Shown: in pieces, positions 16,164-23,839 of the stretch
Layout of the letters: the number at the start of each line of letters is the position of its first letter
How positions within the stretch are numbered: the stretch's first letter is position 1
Assembly: GCA_003451595.1 (NCBI GenBank)
Contig: DMDA01000105.1
Span: 2,492 to 37,809, forward strand
Direction of reading: 5' to 3'
DNA length: 35,318 nt
DNA from: Chloroflexota bacterium
GTDB lineage: Bacteria; Chloroflexota; Anaerolineae; Caldilineales; Caldilineaceae
Notes under the pieces: model-generated
Seen by the model: the letters and a program-made list of their open reading frames with translations, nothing else
The model's database searches: none
Told to the model about the DNA's origin: nothing
Translations under genes and position numbers: made by a program

Positions 16164-16823
16164 TCATCGTGCAGAGTCGTTTTTGCCAGCATTCCGTTGT
16201 AGGAACGCGGCAAACTCTGCTGGATCGAGACTGCGCTCAGAGCGTTTTTCGGCAACCGGCGCTGACGAATCCAAAGCGCCAACAGCCGCTGCTGCGTTGC
16301 TGGCCTCTGGGATGGCGTGCGCGGCCAGCGCTGCTTCCAGGCTGGGAACATCGCTGGCCTCTTGCAGATGGGCCACCACGGCGGGTAGCACATCACAGAT
16401 TGCAGCGAAAAACAGTGTGGCGGCGTGGGCGCCGGCGGGCAAGTTCACAATCAGCGTGCGCCCACGAATGCCAGCGACGCCGCGATCGAGCAAGGCCAGG
16501 ATGCTCTCTTCTGCAGCTAGCGCGCGCATCGTTTCATTTAGCGAGGGCATCGTGCGCTCAAGGACGGCGGCAGTGGCCTCGGGCACAATTTCACGAGCGC
16601 CAGGACCAGGTGCAGGGAGCGTGCCGCCGATCGTGAGAATCAGATCGAGTTCGTCCTCATCGCACCACTGGCGCAGCACCTCCTCAACGAGATAGCGCTG
16701 GCTGGCGACATGGCGGGCGGTCATGATCACTGCCGAGGGCGCGGCGCTCAATAGCAGCTTGCGCACCGCAGCGCTGGCTGCTTCGTCGTAGGCTGGCACG
16801 CACAGTAGCCCAGTTCGGATCAT
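16164..16823 (-). CDS. MoaB/MogA-like protein (molybdopterin-binding fold) with altered active-site motif
   Basis: This 219-residue protein has the MoCF_biosynth fold pattern: ILTIGGT near 63-68, PEATAAVLER, and RGVAGIRGRTLIVNLPAG at 114-131. True MogA/MoaB have GGTG followed by RDxTPEA. Here the fourth position is Leu69, the Asp becomes Glu79 (REIVPEA), and extra residues separate them, so molybdopterin adenylylation is doubtful. About 60 extra C-terminal residues are Ala-rich. ATG 16823 is used because a longer frame would run into the rpsI terminator; it has an AAAGGAATGAGAG region upstream. No other molybdenum-cofactor gene is present in the window. It lies right after the ribosomal run and may depend on readthrough. 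Confidence 0.8.
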   Translation of the reverse strand: MIRTGLLCVPAYDEAASAAVRKLLLSAAPSAVIMTARHVASQRYLVEEVLRQWCDEDELDLILTIGGTLPAPGPGAREIVPEATAAVLERTMPSLNETMRALAAEESILALLDRGVAGIRGRTLIVNLPAGAHAATLFFAAICDVLPAVVAHLQEASDVPSLEAALAAHAIPEASNAAAAVGALDSSAPVAEKRSERSLDPAEFAAFLQRNAGKNDSAR

Positions 16824-16845
16824 GATACTCTCATTCCTTTGCGGC

Positions 16846-16890
16846 AAAGAAAAACGCAGCCAAACGCGATGACAACTCGCGTTCGACTGC
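16846..16890 (-). terminator. Intrinsic terminator after rpsI
   Basis: On the minus strand a 14-bp stem (16877-16890 with 16856-16869, two of the pairs G-U) closes a 7-nt loop and is followed by GTTTTTCTTTG, a clear T-tract. It ends the S10-spc-alpha-truA-L13-S9 run and stops only 22 bases before the MoaB-like start. Confidence 0.8.
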
Positions 16891-16951
16891 ATTTTCATTC
16901 CACCATTTCTACATACCCCGGATTTTTGCGCACCCCAGGGCGCAGCACACG

Positions 16952-17341
16952 TTAGCGCTTGGTGTACTGGGGCGCCTTACGCGCACGCTTGAGACCGGGT
17001 TTCTTGCGTTCCTTGGCGCGGGCGTCGCGCGTCAGAAAACCGGCGGCCTTGAGCGTCGGACGCAGATTCGCATCCTGTTCGATCAGAGCGCGCGCAATGC
17101 CCAGGCGTACGGCTGAAGCCTGACCGCTCTCACCGCCGCCCTGCACCTTAACGCTGATGTTGAACGACGCTTCTGTACCGGTCAACGCCAACGGCTGGCG
17201 CAGAATCATCTGGTCGAGCGCGCGACCAAAGTACACATTGACAGGCTTGTCATTGACGATGATTTCGCCGGTGCCAGGATAAAGACGCACACGTGCGCTG
17301 GCTTCCTTGCGGCGACCGATTGCTTCTACATATTCAGTCAT
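16952..17341 (-). CDS. rpsI: 30S ribosomal protein S9
   Basis: This 129-residue protein binds the head of the 30S subunit. Its basic C-terminal tail, ending in the conserved pattern KRARKAPQYTKR, reaches toward tRNA in the P site. The N-terminus YVEAIGRRKEASARVRL and the central GGGESGQASAVRLGIARAL are diagnostic. It follows rplM by 23 bp as the usual L13-S9 pair and is closed by an intrinsic terminator downstream. Confidence 0.98.
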   Translation of the reverse strand: MTEYVEAIGRRKEASARVRLYPGTGEIIVNDKPVNVYFGRALDQMILRQPLALTGTEASFNISVKVQGGGESGQASAVRLGIARALIEQDANLRPTLKAAGFLTRDARAKERKKPGLKRARKAPQYTKR

Positions 17342-17364
17342 GGTATCTCTGTCCTCGAAATCGC

Positions 17365-17799
17365 TTAGAGTTCCAATGGCTGCGGCTGCTGCGCAGCATG
17401 CGGATGTTGGTCGCCGGCATAGATGCGCAATTTCTTCATTTGCGCCCTGCCCAGCTTGGTCTTGGGCATCATGCCGCGCACGGCCTCGTAGATGACCCGA
17501 TCCGGAAACTGCGCCAGCGTTTCGCGCATCGTGCGGCTCTTCAAGCCACCCGGATAGCGCGAATGCCGATAGTAGCGCACGGTGTCAAGCTTGGCGCCCG
17601 TCACTACGACACGCTCGCAGTTGATCACGACAACAAAGTCGCCGGTATCGATGTTGGGCGAAAAGGTCGGCTTGTGCTTGCCACGTAAGACCTGGGCAAT
17701 TTCCGAAGCCAGGCGCCCCAATGTCTTACCGGTGGCATCGACAACGTACCACTCGCGGCTTTGCAAAGCCTCTGTTTGATTTGGCGTAACTGTCTTCAC
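17365..17799 (-). CDS. rplM: 50S ribosomal protein L13
   Basis: This 144-residue early-assembly protein of the large subunit shows the family patterns REWYVVDATGKTLGRLASEIA at the N-terminus, GDFVVVINCERVVVTG, YYRHSRYPGG and AVRGMMPKTKLGR. The length is normal. It is paired with rpsI downstream and follows truA by 47 bp, an order common in bacteria with an extended alpha operon. Confidence 0.98.
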   Translation of the reverse strand: MKTVTPNQTEALQSREWYVVDATGKTLGRLASEIAQVLRGKHKPTFSPNIDTGDFVVVINCERVVVTGAKLDTVRYYRHSRYPGGLKSRTMRETLAQFPDRVIYEAVRGMMPKTKLGRAQMKKLRIYAGDQHPHAAQQPQPLEL

Positions 17800-17846
17800 G
17801 TACCTGCTCCTCTATCAAAAAATCTCATGCCATCCGGCAACGAAGT

Positions 17847-18686
17847 CTAGTCCGATGCCTCACCATGCACCCAACGCTCCCACGCGGGCGGATAGGTGAC
17901 GCTTTCCAGCACCAATCCTTGCGGCGGCGCTGGCGGCGCCGATAAACGTCGGTCGCGCGCCGTCAGGATTGCTGCCACTTCAGCGGGCGTCATTGCGCCA
18001 CGTCCCACCATCAACAACGTCCCGACTATGTTCCGCACCATCTGCCGCAAAAAGGCATTGGCGGTGATTGTAAAGACCAGCCGCTGCCCCGGAAAGTTAT
18101 CCAGTGCTGGCAGTGAGTTGATGCTTGTCTGCCACTGCGCTGCAAACACCTCACGTTCGGTGCTTTCACCGTGCGTCGCCTGCCCAAAGGTAGCGAAATC
18201 ATGCACGCCGATTAAAACCTCAGCGGCAGCATTCATCGCTGCCAAATCCAACGGTTGCGACACCAGGAGCGCATACCGGTCGGTCAGTGGCGAATGCTTC
18301 GGCGCCGGAAAATTGCTGGGCGCAACATACATCTGCACAGTGTACCGGTAGGTGCGGCTGATTGCACCAAAGCGTGGGTGGAACCCAACCGGCGCCTCGC
18401 GTACACTGCGTATGCTTACCGCTGCGGGCAGATGGACATTCCAAGCTCGCTCTAGCGCGGTCAAGGTGTGCGCCCAACTGACGGAGACGCTAACTACCTG
18501 CCCATTGGCGTGGACGCCAGCGTCGGTGCGCCCAGCGCCAACAACGCGCCCTTCGCGCCGACAACAACGATCCAGCGCTGCTTCCAGCACGCCTTGCACT
18601 GTAGGTGCGTTCGCCTGATACTGGAAACCGTGGAAATCGGTTCCGTCGTAGGCGACCAGCGCACAAATAGTGCGCAACGGCGTCAC
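17847..18686 (-). CDS. truA: tRNA pseudouridine synthase A (tRNA pseudouridine(38-40) synthase)
   Basis: This 279-residue enzyme isomerises uridines 38-40 in the tRNA anticodon arm. The N-terminal strand AYDGTDFHGFQYQ, catalytic Asp55 in GAGRTDAGVHA and the later FLRQMVRNIVGTLLMVG are all present. It sits between rplQ (27 bp) and rplM (47 bp), so it belongs to the ribosomal transcript. Positions inferred for the modification are those of the family. Confidence 0.97.
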   Translation of the reverse strand: MTPLRTICALVAYDGTDFHGFQYQANAPTVQGVLEAALDRCCRREGRVVGAGRTDAGVHANGQVVSVSVSWAHTLTALERAWNVHLPAAVSIRSVREAPVGFHPRFGAISRTYRYTVQMYVAPSNFPAPKHSPLTDRYALLVSQPLDLAAMNAAAEVLIGVHDFATFGQATHGESTEREVFAAQWQTSINSLPALDNFPGQRLVFTITANAFLRQMVRNIVGTLLMVGRGAMTPAEVAAILTARDRRLSAPPAPPQGLVLESVTYPPAWERWVHGEASD

Positions 18687-18713
18687 GGCTTACACCCGCC
18701 CGTTGCTGCTAAC

Positions 18714-19097
18714 TTAGGCGGTGACGCCGTCCACCAGCTCCAGAATCACCATATCAGCAGCGTCGCCCTGGCGCTTGCCGATCTTGATCATACGCGTGTA
18801 GCCACCGTTGCGGGCCGCATAACGCGGGGCGAACACATCAAAGACCTTTTTGGCGACTGTCTTGTCATTCAGATAGGCGACGACCTGACGCTGTGCATGG
18901 ACGCGGTTGCCTTCAGCGGCGGCGCTACGCTTCGCCTTTGTGATCAGCCGCTCAGCGTCGCCACGAATGGCGCGCGCCTTGGCTTCAGTCGTCACAATGC
19001 GTTCGTGCAAATATAATTCGCGCACCAGATTGCGGAACAACGCTTTACGCTGATCCGCAGTGCGGCTTAGTTGGAATCCTGCGACTCGATGACGCAT
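18714..19097 (-). CDS. rplQ: 50S ribosomal protein L17
   Basis: This 127-residue protein lies near the exit of the peptide tunnel. The N-terminus MRHRVAGFQLSRTADQRKALFRNL matches the family's RHxxxxxxLxRxxxHRxALxRNL pattern, followed by the basic region TTEAKARAIRGDAERLIT. It follows rpoA by 18 bp, the standard end of the alpha operon. Confidence 0.98.
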   Translation of the reverse strand: MRHRVAGFQLSRTADQRKALFRNLVRELYLHERIVTTEAKARAIRGDAERLITKAKRSAAAEGNRVHAQRQVVAYLNDKTVAKKVFDVFAPRYAARNGGYTRMIKIGKRQGDAADMVILELVDGVTA

Positions 19098-19115
19098 ACC
19101 CCTTGCTCCTCTTGC

Positions 19116-20123
19116 TTACTCTTCCGTGTCATCACTGCCGGCGAGTGGCCGATACGCATCGCCGATATAGGCGCTCAAGTCGACGCCCGGCACAGTCAGG
19201 TAGTTTTTGTCCCGCAGCTTTTCGACCAGCTCATCGAGCGATTTCTTGCCAAAGTTGCGGATGGCAAGCATTTCGTCTTCGCCCTTTTCCATGCGTTTGA
19301 GAATTTCGCCGACTTTGGTGATGCCAGCGCGCTTGAGACAGTTGTAAGCGCGCACCGTCAACTCCAGTTCCTCAATGGGCGCATCGAAGACGCGTCCTGG
19401 GATGCCTTCGGCGGACTCTTCCTGTTTTTCGACCATTGTAATCTCTGTGCCGGCCAGCAACGTCAGGTGCTGCACCAACAGGTTGGCCGAGCGTCGCAAC
19501 GCATCGTCCGGTGAGATCGTGCCGTCAGTCCAAATTTCCAGGTGTAGTTTGTCATAATCCGTCTGTTGGCCGATGCGCGTCCGCTCAACGCGATAGGCCG
19601 CTTTGCGGATTGGGCTGTAGATGGCATCGACCGGAATCTCGCCCAGCGGCAGCCGCCCGCGCTCTTCGGCGGGGCTGTAGCCACGCCCAACACTCACCAC
19701 CATCTCGATGTCGAGATCGATGTCATTAGAATCCGCCGTCAACAGATATTGGTCCGGATTGACAACTTCTACTTCAGGCGGGCAATTCAGGTCGCCGGCT
19801 GTGACTGGCCCTTCACTGGCGACTTCGACATGAATCCGCACTGATTCTTCCGTGCGGGCGCGGAAGCGAATCTGCTTGACATTCAGAATCAGCCGCGTCA
19901 TATCTTCCCGCACGTGCGGAATCGCTGAGAATTCATGATGAATCCCACTCACGCGAATTGATGTAACGGCGGCGCCTGGCAGGCTCGATAGTAGCACGCG
20001 GCGCAACGCATTGCCTAACGTGATGCCGTAACCACTTTCCAGCGGGCTGACCACAAAGTGCCCGTAGTTCTGGGAGCTTGCCTCAACCTCAATTTTGGGT
20101 AATACCATGTTTAACAAGGGCAT
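19116..20123 (-). CDS. rpoA: DNA-directed RNA polymerase subunit alpha
   Basis: This 335-residue subunit dimerises through its N-terminal domain (residues ~1-230), which scaffolds the beta and beta' subunits. The C-terminal domain (~255-320) contacts UP elements and activators. LESGYGITLGNALRRVLLSSLPG marks the dimer/beta contact region. ELELTVRAYNCLKRAGI with NFGKKSLDELVEKL marks the DNA-binding helix-hairpin-helix part. Two starts are possible, ATG 20123 or 20108; the first nearly abuts a GGGAGG, so the second is also plausible. It follows rpsD by 89 bp containing a hairpin. Confidence 0.98.
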   Translation of the reverse strand: MPLLNMVLPKIEVEASSQNYGHFVVSPLESGYGITLGNALRRVLLSSLPGAAVTSIRVSGIHHEFSAIPHVREDMTRLILNVKQIRFRARTEESVRIHVEVASEGPVTAGDLNCPPEVEVVNPDQYLLTADSNDIDLDIEMVVSVGRGYSPAEERGRLPLGEIPVDAIYSPIRKAAYRVERTRIGQQTDYDKLHLEIWTDGTISPDDALRRSANLLVQHLTLLAGTEITMVEKQEESAEGIPGRVFDAPIEELELTVRAYNCLKRAGITKVGEILKRMEKGEDEMLAIRNFGKKSLDELVEKLRDKNYLTVPGVDLSAYIGDAYRPLAGSDDTEE

Positions 20124-20163
20124 CCCTCCCGATAGCGCAAATCTGGCTTGCGAAACATTTCAA

Positions 20164-20193
20164 TCTGCCGGGCTACTCTTACGCCCTGGCAGA
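20164..20193 (-). other. Hairpin between rpsD and rpoA
   Basis: TCTGCCGGGC (20164-20173) pairs with GCCCTGGCAGA (20183-20193), ten base pairs with one bulged base and a 9-nt loop. No T-tract follows on the minus strand, so processing, attenuation or a protein site is more likely than full termination. Confidence 0.5.
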
Positions 20194-20212
20194 CCGTGCA
20201 GCCAACCGTTCG

Positions 20213-20854
20213 TTAGCGACTGTAGTACTCGACGATGAGTTGCTCGTTTAGCGGAATCTCGATGTCTTCACGCGCTGGGACACCGAGCACCTCACCCTTC
20301 ATATCGACAACGCTCGAACGCAGCCAGGCTGGGACATTGCCCGAACTGCCTTGCATGATTTGCGCACGCTCCTTGAAATACTCCTTGCTGCGCGCCACTT
20401 CACGCACGGTGATCACATCGCCGATGCTGACCTGGAAGGACGGGATGTCCGTCTTACGTCCGTTCACCTCAAAGTGGCCATGGCGCACCAATTGCCGCGC
20501 CTGTGCGCGACTGTCGGCAAAGCCCATGCGATAGACGACGTTATCGAGGCGTCGTTCCAGCATTGCCAACAGGTTGACGCCGGTCATCCCGGTCGTGCGA
20601 TTGGCCTCCTCAAAATAGCGACGGAACTGTCGCTCCAGCACACCGTAGATGCGACGCGCCTTCTGCTTCTCGCGCAACTGCAGACCGTAGTCCGATGTCT
20701 TGCGCCTGAAAGTCTGCTTCTTGCCGTGCATCCCTGGCGGGAAGGCGCGGCGCTCCATTGCACACTTGGGCGAAAGGCAGCGCTCGCCCTTCAAGAACAG
20801 CTTTTGCCCTTCACGCCGGCACAGCTTGCAAACCGATTCTGTGTATCGTGCCAT
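20213..20854 (-). CDS. rpsD: 30S ribosomal protein S4, zinc-binding type
   Basis: This 213-residue primary 16S rRNA binder starts 30S assembly and in other bacteria represses its own operon. The N-terminal Cys9-x2-Cys12 and Cys26-x4-Cys31 form the zinc knuckle of the C+ type. The S4 RNA-binding domain follows at ~RRLDNVVYRMGFADSRAQARQLV. It is separated from rpsK by 188 bp holding two hairpins, unusual inside an alpha operon and suggestive of separate control. Confidence 0.98.
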   Translation of the reverse strand: MARYTESVCKLCRREGQKLFLKGERCLSPKCAMERRAFPPGMHGKKQTFRRKTSDYGLQLREKQKARRIYGVLERQFRRYFEEANRTTGMTGVNLLAMLERRLDNVVYRMGFADSRAQARQLVRHGHFEVNGRKTDIPSFQVSIGDVITVREVARSKEYFKERAQIMQGSSGNVPAWLRSSVVDMKGEVLGVPAREDIEIPLNEQLIVEYYSR

Positions 20855-20910
20855 TTTTCCTCCGCAGCGATCTGCTTTACAGCGTTCGTGCTGATTGATC
20901 TCTTCACTAA

Positions 20911-20936
20911 GTGATGGGCGCAGATTGCGCCGTCAC
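20911..20936 (-). other. Hairpin in the rpsD leader
   Basis: GGCGCA (20917-20922) and TGCGCC (20926-20931) pair around GAT. The stem can extend through GTGA (20911-20914) with TCAC (20933-20936) after a small internal loop. It lies 57 bp upstream of the rpsD ATG and could be part of an S4 leader structure. Confidence 0.4.
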
Positions 20937-20967
20937 CAATAGATTGACGCACTCACTGTTGTGCGCC

Positions 20968-21001
20968 AAAACAGATGGCGCATCTGCTGCGCCACCTGTT
21001 T
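20968..21001 (-). terminator. Terminator- or attenuator-like hairpin between rpsK and rpsD
   Basis: On the minus strand a 14-bp stem (20988-21001 with 20969-20982) has one position that is G-U in that RNA and a mismatch in the other. It closes a 5-nt loop and runs into a short T stretch. It starts about 40 bp after the rpsK stop, so it could reduce transcription into rpsD-rpoA-rplQ. Confidence 0.55.
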
Positions 21002-21042
21002 GTGTCGAATGGTTCCCCGATGGCCAACCGCACCTACTGGGA

Positions 21043-21450
21043 CTAGACGCGCCGCTTCTTGGGCGGACGGCAGCCATTGTGCGGCAGCGGCGTGATGTCC
21101 GTGATCGAACGCACGATCAATCCGGCCGCCTGCACCGAGCGCACAGAGCTTTCGCGACCGGGGCCGGGTCCCTTGACGAAAACATCCACCTCGCGCATGT
21201 TAAAGTCAGCGCGTGCCGTCTGCGCAGCACTTTGAGCGGCCAGCTGGCCGGCAAAGGGTGTAGACTTGCGGCTGCCCTTGAAGCCTGCGCTGCCACTACT
21301 AGCCCAGCAGAGGGTGTTGCCCTGCAGGTCGGTGATCGTCACAATCGTATTGTTGAACGATGCATGGATGTGCACCTGACCGGTTGGTACATTCTTTTTT
21401 TCTTTGCGCGCTGTGCGTCGATCGCGCCGCGTACGTTGAGGTCGAGCCAT
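21043..21450 (-). CDS. rpsK: 30S ribosomal protein S11
   Basis: This 135-residue platform protein contacts the Shine-Dalgarno/anti-Shine-Dalgarno helix. Diagnostic features are VHIHASFNNTIVTITDLQGN, the GFKGSRKSTPFAGQLAA segment and the C-terminal ITDITPLPHNGCRPPKKRRV end. The basic N-terminus (RPQRTRRDRRTARKEKK) is slightly extended. It lies between rpsM (90-bp gap with a heptad repeat) and rpsD (188-bp gap). Confidence 0.98.
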   Translation of the reverse strand: MARPQRTRRDRRTARKEKKNVPTGQVHIHASFNNTIVTITDLQGNTLCWASSGSAGFKGSRKSTPFAGQLAAQSAAQTARADFNMREVDVFVKGPGPGRESSVRSVQAAGLIVRSITDITPLPHNGCRPPKKRRV

Positions 21451-21462
21451 TGCTTATTTCTC

Positions 21463-21540
21463 CACAATCTGACAATCTCGACTCTCGCAACCACCGGCAT
21501 CCCAAGCCAGGCGCGCCAGCGATTGCGAGATTGCTGTTCA
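21463..21540. repeat. Heptad-built inverted repeat between rpsM and rpsK
   Basis: The left arm carries CAATCTCG (21473-21480) then ACTCTCG and CAA. The right arm reads GATTGCGAGATTG (21521-21533). Removing the 7-nt ACTCTCG (21481-21487) from the left arm makes the arms match, so they differ by exactly one heptad. The loop is ~30 nt. It fills most of the S13/S11 gap. Confidence 0.6.
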
Positions 21541-21921
<381 letters not shown>

Positions 21922-21952
21922 GACTTTTGCTCCCCTTCGCTGCGCAATCCTT

Positions 21953-22066
21953 TTAGCCCTGACGTTGCTTGTGCTTCGGATTCTTGCAGATCACGTATAG
22001 CACACCACGTCGGCGCACGACCTTGCAGTTCTCACACATTTTTTTTACCGATGGCCGAACTTTCAT
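21953..22066 (-). CDS. rpmJ: 50S ribosomal protein L36
   Basis: This 37-residue zinc-ribbon protein begins MKVRPSVKKMCENCKVVRRR. Zinc ligands are Cys11, Cys14, Cys27 and His32 (C+ form). ATG at 22066 has AGAGGTG upstream and TAA lies at 21953-21955. It is 31 bp from rpsM. The usual infA gene upstream is not present; the 165 bp to map contain no IF-1-like frame. Confidence 0.97.
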   Translation of the reverse strand: MKVRPSVKKMCENCKVVRRRGVLYVICKNPKHKQRQG

Positions 22067-22231
22067 GCTTCACCTCTGACTATTTCACCGTGACGATAGT
22101 CGGTGCACCCGCGAGAATACGTCAGGTCTACACACGTCACGTGTTGTTTCGTCTCACCGCCGGGCGTTATGACGCTGAAGAGGCGGGTTTGATCTTGGCG
22201 TCTAGCGCAACTCTACCACTCTACCATAATC

Positions 22232-23059
22232 TTAGGGCAGGGTCAAAATTTCAGGGCCGTTATTGGTAATTGCCACTGTGTGCTCGAAGTGTGCGGTCAG
22301 GCTAAAATCCTTGCTGATTACCGTCCACTTGTCGCGCAGTGTCCGCGTCTGCCAGGTGCCAAGTTGCACCATCGGCTCGATCGCGACTACCAACCCTGGA
22401 CGCAGAATCGTCTGCCCGTCTGGGTCCTGGCTCTCGTAATTGAGCACTTGCGGCGCTTCATGCATTTGTCGCCCTACGCCGTGCCCCGTGTACTCGCGCA
22501 CCACATGCATCTTGTGCGCTTCGACCGTGCGTTGCACCGCGCGGCTGATGTCCACGATGCGTTTGCCAACCTGCGCCTGGGCAATGCCATCATAGAGGCT
22601 CTGCTCTGTGACGCGCATCAACTCTTGCGCCGCCGGGCTGATCTCACCGACGGCGTATGTCCATGCGCTGTCGCCGATGAAGCCGCGATAGCGCACGCCC
22701 ACATCGATGCTGATGATGTCGCCTGCCTTGAGCACGCGGTCCTTTTTGGGGATGCCGTGCACGAGTTCCTCGTTGATGCTGGTGCAGATATGGGCGGGGA
22801 AACCGCGATACCCCAGAAAGCACGAGGTGGCGTTGTACTTGGTCATCACCTCGACGGCGAGTTGATCCAGGTCGAGCGTGCTCACCCCTGGCTGGATTGC
22901 CTCGCGCAGCGCCGCGTGCACGCGCGCGACGATGCGCCCCGCCTCACGCATGATTTGTATCTCGCGTGGGCTTTTCAGTTGCACTTCTGGGCGCTGCGCC
23001 GCTGGCGCCTGTCGTCGGAGTGTCTGGGCATTCTGCCGTCGAAACATGTTCATTGTCAT
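22232..23059 (-). CDS. map: Methionine aminopeptidase, type I
   Basis: This 275-residue enzyme removes the initiator methionine from nascent proteins. The dinuclear metal ligands are all seen: Asp119 (SIDVG), Asp130 (IGDSAW), His193 (GHGVG), Glu228 (AIEPM) and Glu259 (FEHT). About 25 extra basic N-terminal residues precede the catalytic domain; ATGs at codons 3 and 5 are alternative starts. Its ATG overlaps the adk stop by four bases (ATGA), so it is translationally coupled to adk. A 165-bp gap follows before rpmJ. Confidence 0.97.
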   Translation of the reverse strand: MTMNMFRRQNAQTLRRQAPAAQRPEVQLKSPREIQIMREAGRIVARVHAALREAIQPGVSTLDLDQLAVEVMTKYNATSCFLGYRGFPAHICTSINEELVHGIPKKDRVLKAGDIISIDVGVRYRGFIGDSAWTYAVGEISPAAQELMRVTEQSLYDGIAQAQVGKRIVDISRAVQRTVEAHKMHVVREYTGHGVGRQMHEAPQVLNYESQDPDGQTILRPGLVVAIEPMVQLGTWQTRTLRDKWTVISKDFSLTAHFEHTVAITNNGPEILTLP

Positions 23060-23712
23060 CCCACCACAATTGCCAGGAGCGCCTGTTGCACAGCTTCAAT
23101 CGACATGGCGCCGTCAACCTCGCGCAGTAGCCCCTTGGCATAGTAATAACCGATCAGCGGCGCGGTCTGTTTGTAGTAGACGAACAGACGATTGCGCACT
23201 GTGTCTTCCTTGTCATCATCACGCTGATACAACTCGCCACCATCCACGTCGCAGATGCCTTCGACCTTGGGCGGATTGTAGATGACGTGATAGACGGCGC
23301 CACAGGTGCGACAAGAGCGTCGCCCCGTAATGCGGCGAATCGTCTCGTCATCTTCCACCTGGATCAATGGCGCCACGCGCACACCACCGTAGGGTGCTGT
23401 CATTGTGTCGAAAGCTGTGGCCTGCACCAGATTGCGGGGGAAGCCATCCATGATGGCGCCGCGCACACAATCTGGCTGCTGCAGTCGGTCCTGCACCATC
23501 CGAATCGTCACCTCATCTGGCACCAGATCGCCCCGATCCATGTAGCTCTTGGCCAGCTTGCCCAACTCAGTTTGGTTCTTCAGGTTGTACCGGAAGATGT
23601 CACCGGTCGAGATTTGTGGTAGTCCAGTGGACTGCTCCAACAATTTGGCCTGTGTTCCTTTTCCGGCGCCTGGTACGCCCAGCAACACAACATAGATACG
23701 TCGATCACTCAT
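23056..23712 (-). CDS. adk: Adenylate kinase
   Basis: This 218-residue enzyme balances ATP, ADP and AMP. The P-loop GVPGAGKGT is at 12-20 and the AMP-site segment DGFPRN at 89-94. The lid is of the zinc-binding long form with Cys134, Cys137, Cys154 and Asp157. It sits between secY and map as in many spc operons, with a hairpin in the 127-bp gap to secY and a 4-base overlap with map. Confidence 0.98.
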   Translation of the reverse strand: MSDRRIYVVLLGVPGAGKGTQAKLLEQSTGLPQISTGDIFRYNLKNQTELGKLAKSYMDRGDLVPDEVTIRMVQDRLQQPDCVRGAIMDGFPRNLVQATAFDTMTAPYGGVRVAPLIQVEDDETIRRITGRRSCRTCGAVYHVIYNPPKVEGICDVDGGELYQRDDDKEDTVRNRLFVYYKQTAPLIGYYYAKGLLREVDGAMSIEAVQQALLAIVVG

Positions 23713-23767
23713 GACAGTCCCCCTTGACGGTCGCTATCTGATCTGGACAGAGAATTCTGTAGGGAAC

Positions 23768-23798
23768 AAGAGACCGGGGCTTGCACCGCCGGTCTCTT
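23768..23798. terminator. Perfect 10-bp hairpin between secY and adk
   Basis: AAGAGACCGG (23768-23777) and CCGGTCTCTT (23789-23798) form a perfect stem with an 11-nt loop. On the minus strand the stem ends in CTCTTGTTCCC, a poor T-tract, so partial termination or RNA processing is more likely than full termination. The rest of the gap shows nothing notable. Confidence 0.48.
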
Positions 23799-23839
23799 TC
23801 TCTCCTCGACATCACGGATCGGGCACATGCCCTGCCCGC

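Noticed and set aside
16824..16898. 25-codon N-terminal extension of the MoaB-like gene
   Set aside because: It would be encoded within the rpsI terminator stem and T-tract; the ATG at 16823 starts at a normal family N-terminus.
22067..22231. Hidden infA gene between map and rpmJ
   Set aside because: The space is shorter than an IF-1 gene and no frame shows IF-1 blocks such as GKMR or GRITYR.
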